IMG/VR virus record: IMGVR_UViG_3300000117_000031
Coordinates: 1-44,686 of that record
Length of the DNA: 44,686 nucleotides
Strand: one strand, 5' to 3'
Source of the DNA: a virus
The position numbers and the translations under genes are program-made. Below are positions 38,114 to 44,686 of the stretch, one piece after another; within the stretch, counting starts at the first letter, position 1, and each line of letters begins with the position of its first letter. The notes under the pieces were generated by a model. That model was not told the origin of the DNA and searched no databases. It saw only the letters and a program-made list of their open reading frames with translations.

Positions 38114-38485
38114 ATGGCTTTTAAATTTCCTGATAAAGACCCGGATGAGCAGTTGGACTATACGGTCGATTGGTCGCGGTATTTAACGGACACCCAGTCA
38201 ATTGATCTCGAAAATTCGTCTTGGAAGATTCAGAAGAAAGACGGGACTTATGTTTCTTTTTTTAGTGATCAAAGTTTTGAAGGGGATGCCGTAATTGCAA
38301 AAGATGCTAGCGTTTTGAATGGTCTCACAATGGAGAGTCAAACTTTTACGACTAACAAGGCTATTATTGTACTCTCTAGAGGCATTGCTAACACAGCCTA
38401 CCGACTACTCTGCGAAATAAAAATTGACGGTACCAACGTCACAACAAATCGCGAAATAAACTTGCGCGTTAGGGAGAGATCGTAA
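38114..38485 (+). CDS. Phage fiber-tail adaptor protein
   Basis: The 123-aa protein matches the short fiber-tail adaptor family: MAFKFPDKDPDEQLDYTVDW-SRYLTD at the N-terminus, then SSWKIQKKDGTYVSFFSDQS and TAYRLLCEIKIDGTNVTTNR. It is encoded directly after the fibers and ends in TAATG overlap with the adaptor gene. It likely joins fiber to tail hub. The match is by pattern. Confidence 0.75.
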   Translation: MAFKFPDKDPDEQLDYTVDWSRYLTDTQSIDLENSSWKIQKKDGTYVSFFSDQSFEGDAVIAKDASVLNGLTMESQTFTTNKAIIVLSRGIANTAYRLLCEIKIDGTNVTTNREINLRVRERS

Positions 38486-39165
38486 TGGCGTATAATTATC
38501 TTGCGCTGTGTAACGATGTAGCGTCTCGCCTAAATGAAGTTGCTTTTACAGACTCTAATTTTCCTACTGTCGTTGGTGTAGGACAAAACATTAAAGAAGC
38601 TGTTAACGCTTCAATTCGTTATATTAACCAAGCGCATTTTCATTGGCCTTTTAACCACAACCTCGAAGAAGAAATCCTTTCTCCGGCAGTTTCTAGGTAC
38701 TCCTTGGCTGAAAATATTAAGTATGTTGACTTTGGGACATTCCGGTTAACCCGAGACACAGACTTAAATGTAAATCAAGGTAGGGGGCTGTCTCAGATGA
38801 GCTACTCTGAATACTTAAACACATATGTTGATCAGGAGTATGAGACAGACGCAACAAAAGGGTCTGCCCCACGATTTGTTGTTCGCACCCCAGATTTTCA
38901 ATACATAGTGGTCCCTATGCCAGACAAAGCGTACACAATTCAATACGAGCAGTACATGGACCCCGTAGAGCTTATTGATGCTACTGACGTACCCACCATA
39001 CCCGACCGATTTCGGCACGTAATTATTGACGGCGCAATGTACTACGCCTATATGTTTAGAGACAATATTGAAATGGCCGGTATGTCTCAAAATAAATTTG
39101 AAAATGGAATTAAGCAAATGCGTACAATTTTAACTAACGAATACGCATACTTCAGGGGCACGTAA
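38485..39165 (+). CDS. Head-tail adaptor (tail-tubular-A-like) protein
   Basis: The 226-aa helical protein follows the pattern of podovirus adaptor proteins that sit under the portal: YLALCNDVASRLNEVAFTDS, VNASIRYINQAHFHWPFNHN, FRLTRDTDLNVNQGRGLSQM, IQYEQYMDPVELIDATDVPT, DGAMYYAYMFRDNIEMAGMS. GGGAGAG precedes the ATG. It is followed by the nozzle protein in TAATG overlap, the usual adaptor-nozzle order. Confidence 0.78.
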   Translation: MAYNYLALCNDVASRLNEVAFTDSNFPTVVGVGQNIKEAVNASIRYINQAHFHWPFNHNLEEEILSPAVSRYSLAENIKYVDFGTFRLTRDTDLNVNQGRGLSQMSYSEYLNTYVDQEYETDATKGSAPRFVVRTPDFQYIVVPMPDKAYTIQYEQYMDPVELIDATDVPTIPDRFRHVIIDGAMYYAYMFRDNIEMAGMSQNKFENGIKQMRTILTNEYAYFRGT

Positions 39166-40913
39166 TGCCGGACCGGTACCAAACCTACCCGATTTCTTTT
39201 CGTGGCGGATTAGTCACTAACGTTAGCCGTTTAGAACAGGGCTTACAGTTTCCGGGGAGTGCTACAACCTTAACAAACTTTGAGCCTTCGATTGACGGTG
39301 GGTACCGCCGTATTGAGGGTTTTACAAAATATGATCCAAACGAAGTCCCCGGAACTTCTGAAATACGAGGGGTATTTTATTTTAACGATGCGGCGTTTGC
39401 GGTCCGTAACCAGCATATATACTCTTCAGGTGGGTCTGGATGGACTCAGATAACGACGTCTGCAACCTTAGACATTTCCGGTACTGGTATTGTACGTTTT
39501 GAAAAGTTAAACTATACAGGCGCAAATACATTAATTATTGTCGATGGATTAGGGTATCCGTACCGGTACAAATCCACAGTGTTTGAGGAGCTTACAAGTC
39601 TTCCCGCAGACACCCAAGGGTCGTCTTTTGCAATTAACTTTCAAAATCACCTCTTTTTAGCAAACGAATCCTCCATAATCTTTTCATCCCCGTATAATGA
39701 AGCGGATTTTAGCCCCGCCTCTGGTGGAGGTTCCATAGCTCTTGATGATGGCTCAGATATTACAGGTCTTCGAGTATTTCGTGACCAGTTAATTATCTTT
39801 ACTGAACGGTCCATCTATCAATTAACGGGGCGTTCGGTAGCTGACTTTAAGTTAGATCCCATCACGCGGGACTTGGGCTGTACGGAGCCCGATACGATAC
39901 AAGAAGTTGGCGGTGACGTAATGTTTTTAGCCCCTGATGGGTTACGCTTACTGAGTGCCACAGAAAGGAATAATGACTTTGGTTTGGCTGTTGTATCTCG
40001 CCCAATACAAAAAGACTTAATAAACTTTTTATCGCGACACACAACATTCTCTAGCCTCGTTGTACGCGCCAAATCACAGTACCGAATATTCGGGTACAAC
40101 GCCGCATTTACTTCTTCCGCATCTGAAGGAATTATCTCGGTTCTTCGTTCTCCTCAAGGGGGCGAAGGAATTGAGTTTGCTAAGCTAAATGGTATAAACG
40201 CCCGTGTCGCGTACAGTGATTACATCGAAAACGTAGAGCGTGTACTTTTTGCAAATTCTGACGGCTACGTTTATAATATGGAGTCAGGCAACAGTTTTGA
40301 TGGTGGTATAATTTCTGCGACATTTACTACCCCGTTCCTACCTATTCAAGATCCGATGGTACGTAAACAACTGCATAAGGTCGATCTCTACACAGACCCC
40401 CAAGGGTCAATTGATGTTGATGTAGCTGTTAAGTATGACTACGAAAAAACAGGAGTCTTACAGCCGCCAGCAAGTAATATTAGTAACACTGCCGGTGAAA
40501 ACCTCGCTATTTATGGGGCGGCATTATACGCCGCAGAAGATGCGACGGCAGATGTTAACGGTGCAGTAAGCGCGAGTACGAACATTATTTTAGACAATAA
40601 CGTAGGGACTATTGCCGTAGGCATGTCTGTAAGTGGTTCTGGTATAACTGGACGTGTTACAGTGGTTACTGTGACAGATCAAAATAACATTGTTCTATCA
40701 GAAACGGTAACCCTTACAGACGATACTCCGTTAGTGTTTACTGAAAATACGTCTGAAGTATTTACTTTTGGCGGGCAACTTCAAGATTTCTTTGAAATTT
40801 CGACGGTCGGGTCTGGGGAAGTAATTGCTCTTCAGTTTACATCAGATTCAACGGTACCCACTTTTTCTTTGGAATCAGCGGCACTTCAATTTCTAACAAG
40901 CGGTAGAAGGTAA
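39165..40913 (+). CDS. Tail nozzle (tail-tubular-B-like) protein with inserted VGM module
   Basis: The 582-aa protein forms the tail nozzle in this type of phage. Recognisable elements are YPISFRGGLVTNVSRLEQGL, TLTNFEPSIDGGYRRIEGFT, VFRDQLIIFTERSIYQLTGR, LGCTEPDTIQEVGGDVMFLA and VRKQLHKVDLYTDPQGSIDV, in the usual order of the family. Residues about 464-527 (GAVSASTNIILDNNVGTIAV, GMSVSGSGIT, IVLSETVTLTDDTPLVFT) form an added beta module that also occurs twice in the next gene. It directly follows the adaptor gene. Confidence 0.85.
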   Translation: MPDRYQTYPISFRGGLVTNVSRLEQGLQFPGSATTLTNFEPSIDGGYRRIEGFTKYDPNEVPGTSEIRGVFYFNDAAFAVRNQHIYSSGGSGWTQITTSATLDISGTGIVRFEKLNYTGANTLIIVDGLGYPYRYKSTVFEELTSLPADTQGSSFAINFQNHLFLANESSIIFSSPYNEADFSPASGGGSIALDDGSDITGLRVFRDQLIIFTERSIYQLTGRSVADFKLDPITRDLGCTEPDTIQEVGGDVMFLAPDGLRLLSATERNNDFGLAVVSRPIQKDLINFLSRHTTFSSLVVRAKSQYRIFGYNAAFTSSASEGIISVLRSPQGGEGIEFAKLNGINARVAYSDYIENVERVLFANSDGYVYNMESGNSFDGGIISATFTTPFLPIQDPMVRKQLHKVDLYTDPQGSIDVDVAVKYDYEKTGVLQPPASNISNTAGENLAIYGAALYAAEDATADVNGAVSASTNIILDNNVGTIAVGMSVSGSGITGRVTVVTVTDQNNIVLSETVTLTDDTPLVFTENTSEVFTFGGQLQDFFEISTVGSGEVIALQFTSDSTVPTFSLESAALQFLTSGRR

Positions 40914-40914
40914 C

Positions 40915-43728
40915 ATGGCGTCACAAGGCTACACACGAAACGACGAAAATAACAACATTGCTGAGGGTAACGTTATCCGTGCGTCGGACCTCGACGGAGA
41001 GTTTAACGCTATCCAAACAGCTTTTAACGCTAGTGCTGGACATACTCACGACGGTACACAAGGGGAAGGCGGAGCAATTACAGCCTTAGGTCCGTCACAA
41101 GATGTTAGTATTACAGCTTCGTTAATTTCTCCTACTAACGACGATACGGTTAGTATTGGATCTTCCGGAAACGAGTTTAAAGATCTCCATATTGACGGCA
41201 AGGCGTATATTGATGAGCTTGGTGAAAACCTTTTAGTGGGTGACGCGGCTTCTGTTTCTATAAACTTTTGGGACACGGCCATAGCAGTTACGTCTTCTGC
41301 TGATGGTCAGCTAGATATCGATGCAGACGGCGAAGTTGAAATTACGGTATCTGACGCGGATGGTGTTATCGACCTAAACGTAGACGTTGTTGACATCTCA
41401 AACGATGTTAAAATGAGTAGTGATGCCGCCATACTAAACATGGGCGCGGACGACGATGTGCAGATTACTCACGTTGCTGACACCGGAGTTTTATTTACAG
41501 CGGGAAGTAGCGGCACTGATGCAGTAGAAGTTCAATTCCGAGATTCCGCTTTAAGCATCGGTTCGTCCACAGATGGACAGTTAGATCTCGCGGCTGACAC
41601 AGAGATTGAACTTACTACGCCAACTGTTGAACTTTCAAATGACATCAGCCTTGCAAGTGATTCTGCTGTAATTAAGATGGGAGCAGACAGTGAGGTCACG
41701 GTGACTCATGTTGCGGATACCGGTGTTGAGCTCAAGACAACAGGCGCAACAGTTAACGCTGTTACTGATTCTTTAAATATTCAAGTTGAAAATGCGTCGG
41801 CTGTGGCAGGTATCGGAGCGGGTATAACCTTTAGCGCAGAAACGAACGCATCGAATGTAGAGACTATTGGTGCCATTCGTTCTGTAACTACTAGTGTTAC
41901 ATCGGGAAACGAGCAGGCTGATCTGTCGTTCCACACTATGAAAGACGGAACTTTAACGGAGGCTTTCCGTTATGTTGCAGTTGATGATGAGCTATATATA
42001 ACAGGAAATCTGGAGACTACCGGAGATGTTACCGTAGGTGGTGCTCTAGACATTACAGGCAGTTTCACTGCGGATAACCTTTCTTCAACAACAGCCGATA
42101 CTGATTTAACGCTATCGGGAAATGGCACTGGTAACGTTACCGTCAGTGATAGCTTAATAGTAACGGGTGACTTGACAGTATCTGGCACCACCACAACCGT
42201 AAACTCAACAACCGTATCTATTGCCGACGCAAACTTTGAGCTTGCTTCCAACAACAACAACGATGGTTCAAATGCAATTACTGTTGACACAGTAGACTTT
42301 GGTGTTTACGGAAACTATAATTCTGATCCCGGTAGTACAAATGCAACAGCTTACGCAGGATTTTTCCGGGACGCATCTGATTCGGGTAAGATTAAGTTTT
42401 ACTCGGGACTTGCGACTGAACCGACAACTACTGTCGACACCACAGATTCTGGATACGCAGAAGCTACTCTTGTTGCGGGCAGTGTCGAGGTAGATAACCT
42501 CAGTTTAGATGGTAACGCGATTACTAGTACTGACACCGATGGTGATATTACCGTGACACCCAACGGCGAAGGCTCTGCTGTTGTCAGCCAATTAAAGCTG
42601 GGATCAAGTGATGTTGCTGTTAGTGACATTAAGGATGAAGACGATTTCACGTCTAATAGCGACTCGGCGTTAGCAACACAGCAATCAATCAAAGCGTACG
42701 TCGATAGTGCTACTGGAGGAATCTCTGCAATTCCTGCTGGCACACTTGCTCCGTATGCCGGTGAAATTAATATCGCTAAGTCTACAGTAGATGGGGTGAT
42801 AAACGACAGTACATCTATGACTATCGACACACCAACAACAGGTACAGTTGTGGTAGGCATGAAAGTTATTGGCGCGGGGATACCGGAAGGAGTGACAGTT
42901 TCTACCGTCACAAGCCCGACTGTTTTTGTGTTATCGCAAGCCGTTACTGTTGCTGACGGTGCTTCTGTTCATTTTCACAATGCTCCGAGTGGATGGCTGG
43001 CGTGTTATGGGCAGACAGTAAGTGCCACAAGCTATGCCACTTTGTACAGTGTGATTGGTACCCGGTATGGTAACGGAAGTGATAGCGACAACGATACGTT
43101 TGAGCTACCTGATCTTCGAGGCCGTGTTATTGCTGGTCAAGATGACTTGGACGGGTCTGCTTCAAACCGACTTCCAAACGATAACGGAGAGACGAGTGTT
43201 ACCCATACAACGACAAGTCTCGTTAACGCTTCCGCAGATGTTCCTGTAGATAGTGCGAGTGGTATTCAACTAGGGATGCGGGTTACTGGCAGTGGAATAA
43301 GTGCTTCCGATAAAGTGTGGGTCATAGGAATAAATTCATCTAGTCTAATTATAACTCTTTCGTCTGCTCAGACCATTAGTAACGGAGTAAGCCTTACGTT
43401 TGCGTTCAGCGGACAAGTTGTAGGCTCTACAGGTGGCTATAGTAATCATACATTGACGAGTCAAGAGTCAGGTCAACCGGCCCACAACCACACAGCTACG
43501 CAACCGGAACACAGTCATAGTATGCGACTAGTAAATGGAAATGAGGGGAGTAACAACGGTCTCCAAGCTAGTTATTTAACCAACGGTACTATTCTAAGTA
43601 ACCAAGGAGGCATTATAAACGGTGCTACCCCAGCTATTACTGTATCTAGTGTTTCTGCGGCAGATGCGTCGAACGCCCACAACATTCTTCAGCCAACAAT
43701 GATAATGAACTACATTATTAAGTACTAA
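40915..43728 (+). CDS. Long tail fiber with C-terminal collar domain interrupted by a VGM module
   Basis: The 937-aa fiber begins ASQGYTRNDENNNIAEGNVI and ASDLDGEFNAIQTAFNASAG-HTHDG, a common anchor of marine phage fibers. The middle is a repetitive shaft (VTHVADTGV motif twice, SADGQLDIDADGEVEITVSD-type units). Two copies of a VGMxVxGxGI beta module lie near residues 622-687 and 766-832. The phage tail collar domain starts at SGWLACYGQTVSATSYATLY and TFELPDLRGRVIAGQDDLDG, is interrupted by the second module, and resumes at GSTGGYSNHTLTSQESGQPA-HNH, ending NILQPTMIMNYIIKY. It likely binds the host receptor. Confidence 0.85.
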   Translation: MASQGYTRNDENNNIAEGNVIRASDLDGEFNAIQTAFNASAGHTHDGTQGEGGAITALGPSQDVSITASLISPTNDDTVSIGSSGNEFKDLHIDGKAYIDELGENLLVGDAASVSINFWDTAIAVTSSADGQLDIDADGEVEITVSDADGVIDLNVDVVDISNDVKMSSDAAILNMGADDDVQITHVADTGVLFTAGSSGTDAVEVQFRDSALSIGSSTDGQLDLAADTEIELTTPTVELSNDISLASDSAVIKMGADSEVTVTHVADTGVELKTTGATVNAVTDSLNIQVENASAVAGIGAGITFSAETNASNVETIGAIRSVTTSVTSGNEQADLSFHTMKDGTLTEAFRYVAVDDELYITGNLETTGDVTVGGALDITGSFTADNLSSTTADTDLTLSGNGTGNVTVSDSLIVTGDLTVSGTTTTVNSTTVSIADANFELASNNNNDGSNAITVDTVDFGVYGNYNSDPGSTNATAYAGFFRDASDSGKIKFYSGLATEPTTTVDTTDSGYAEATLVAGSVEVDNLSLDGNAITSTDTDGDITVTPNGEGSAVVSQLKLGSSDVAVSDIKDEDDFTSNSDSALATQQSIKAYVDSATGGISAIPAGTLAPYAGEINIAKSTVDGVINDSTSMTIDTPTTGTVVVGMKVIGAGIPEGVTVSTVTSPTVFVLSQAVTVADGASVHFHNAPSGWLACYGQTVSATSYATLYSVIGTRYGNGSDSDNDTFELPDLRGRVIAGQDDLDGSASNRLPNDNGETSVTHTTTSLVNASADVPVDSASGIQLGMRVTGSGISASDKVWVIGINSSSLIITLSSAQTISNGVSLTFAFSGQVVGSTGGYSNHTLTSQESGQPAHNHTATQPEHSHSMRLVNGNEGSNNGLQASYLTNGTILSNQGGIINGATPAITVSSVSAADASNAHNILQPTMIMNYIIKY

Positions 43729-44476
43729 ACGTATCTTCGTAAACTTTCTTGAGTTCACCGAGTCTATCCATTTCTTTTTGACCGGGAGTTCTCGAAGTTT
43801 CGGGGTAGTACATAATACCGACGCTGTTAATAAAATTATCAAAGTCTGGAAATAAGGTTAGGGGGGCTCCGGAATAGGGTAGCAAAAGTTGATCACGCAC
43901 ACTGAAATCGTATGTTAAGTTAAGTAAGGAGTACCACCTCTCGTTTGCGGCGTTGACAATAGGCGTGTTTTTGCGGATAAGAAGACAGGTTAGCGTAGAG
44001 GTAAAGTCTTCAGGGTGGCACCTTAGCTCCTTAAGTTTTTTTAATACTTTAGCGGCGTAATCAAAGGTAAAATACCCCGTCATAAAAGGAAAAGCAAGTT
44101 CTTCCCATAAACTTCTTGTCTCTGAATGTTTTGGTACAACAAAATGGTGAGTGGGATTTTCTTCAATATATCTTACCATAGTAGTAAAAAAGTCTTTATG
44201 TAAGTACCACTTCTGGTCTAAGTAAATTGTCCAGTCTGCATCCGGAAACCACCGGTGAGACAGTAGTCTACCAAAACGTTGACGCATAGGGTAGGTAGTA
44301 TTAGGGCAGTCCGTCTGCTCTGTGATGTTTAAATACTTCCACCCCCGATCTGTCGGAAGCTCTATGTTTCCGTCGTGAAGGTAGTAGGCGTCTAAGCTTT
44401 CTGGGAGTTCTTGTTTAATATTTGGCACAAACCCATCTTCTGGGCCTGTGCTACATGTAAAGAATACGATTTTCAT
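43718..44476 (-). CDS. Glycosyltransferase-like protein (DUF616-type)
   Basis: The 252-aa protein begins MKIVFFTCSTGPEDGFVPNI. It shows the pattern of a glycosyltransferase-like family often called DUF616: YPMRQRFGRLLSHRWFPDAD, WTIYLDQKWYLHKDFFTTMV (with D-x in place of a DxD motif), HHFVVPKHSETRSLWEELAF. It may modify a virion or host glycan. It converges with the tail fiber gene, overlapping its 3' end by 11 bp, and follows the oxygenase gene by one base (TAA-T-ATG). The transferase activity is inferred, not shown. Confidence 0.7.
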   Translation of the reverse strand: MKIVFFTCSTGPEDGFVPNIKQELPESLDAYYLHDGNIELPTDRGWKYLNITEQTDCPNTTYPMRQRFGRLLSHRWFPDADWTIYLDQKWYLHKDFFTTMVRYIEENPTHHFVVPKHSETRSLWEELAFPFMTGYFTFDYAAKVLKKLKELRCHPEDFTSTLTCLLIRKNTPIVNAANERWYSLLNLTYDFSVRDQLLLPYSGAPLTLFPDFDNFINSVGIMYYPETSRTPGQKEMDRLGELKKVYEDTFST

Positions 44477-44477
44477 A

Positions 44478-44686
44478 TTAGATTAACCATGTAACAATTG
44501 CGTAGCGTGTTCCTGAGGTTACTTCAGAAACTTCGTGAGGGTAAAGATAGTTTGACGGAAAAGTAATTGCTTGTCCTTTTTTCATCGGATACTTCAACTG
44601 CCCGTCAAAAAAACAAAGGTCTCCACCTGTAAAGTCGTCGTTTAAACAGATGGAGCAGGATATGCGCCAATTGGTACCCGCGCCCT
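44478..44686 (-). CDS. 2OG-Fe(II) oxygenase, C-terminal part (cut by window end)
   Basis: The last 69 residues of a minus-strand gene are visible; its start lies beyond 44686. The sequence WRISCSICLNDDFTGGDLCF, GQLKYPMKKGQAITFPSNYL, YPHEVSEVTSGTRYAIVTWL is the C-terminal half of a double-stranded beta helix of prolyl-4-hydroxylase type: the distal iron-ligand His in PHEV and the 2-oxoglutarate-binding Arg in GTRY. The N-terminal HxD is outside the window. Such genes are common auxiliary genes of marine phages; the substrate is unknown. The stop is one base before the glycosyltransferase ATG. Confidence 0.85.
   Translation of the reverse strand, partial: GAGTNWRISCSICLNDDFTGGDLCFFDGQLKYPMKKGQAITFPSNYLYPHEVSEVTSGTRYAIVTWLI

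Overview
The window looks like about 44.7 kb of a larger tailed-phage genome (podovirus type), most likely a marine phage of an alphaproteobacterium. The evidence is the gene set: terL, portal, scaffold and HK97-fold capsid, a head-tail adaptor followed by a nozzle (tail-tubular-B-like) protein, and no tape measure or sheath, together with T7-like replication genes and a class I ribonucleotide reductase. The family-A DNA polymerase carries a DnaJ-like CxxCxGxG zinc motif. From memory that insertion is the hallmark reported for SAR116 phage HMO-2011 and its relatives; the assignment to that group is inference. Both ends are cut: the first gene lacks its 5' part and the last minus-strand gene lacks its N-terminus, so several kb are missing.

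Layout. (1) 1-2080, plus: end of a large virion protein, a small Gly/Lys-rich protein and a terminator. (2) 14734 back to 2079, minus: one long, tightly overlapped replication and nucleotide operon: primase, DnaB-like helicase, HNH-AP2 homing endonuclease, 3'-5' exonuclease, two small genes, polymerase, a probable ssDNA-binding protein, Cas4-like exonuclease, endonuclease I, DUF3310, nrdA, a zinc protein, a PD-(D/E)XK protein, an internal terminator, then nrdB. (3) 14757-19012, plus: early/accessory region of small genes, a Cys-rich protein, a DUF932 protein and a winged-helix protein. It is bordered by two clusters of a 13-bp iteron with 24-25 bp period and ends in a terminator. (4) 19013-19743: regulatory interval holding divergent sigma70-type promoters, a predicted minus-strand small RNA of about 94 nt with its own promoter and terminator, and a palindrome over the late promoter -10 box. 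(5) 19744-43728, plus: morphogenesis, from small and large terminase, an integrase-fold protein, portal with an overprinted gene, a 993-aa virion protein, scaffold, capsid and decoration-like protein, then (after a terminator and a new promoter) lysozyme, fibers, adaptor, nozzle and collar fiber. (6) 43718-44686, minus: glycosyltransferase-like and 2OG-Fe(II) oxygenase genes.

The most unusual items are: a degenerate tyrosine-recombinase fold inside a probable virion protein between terL and portal; a promoter-leader element present three times, once driving the predicted small RNA; AAAAACTGACAAC iterons; two covarying hairpins in front of the scaffold gene; a 75-aa gene overprinted on the portal tail; and a DNA polymerase whose proofreading domain is a separate gene. 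No tRNA, CRISPR array or insertion sequence was seen. No holin is evident, although two tiny single-span membrane peptides flank the iteron/DUF932 region. All calls come from reading the sequence; no database search was run.
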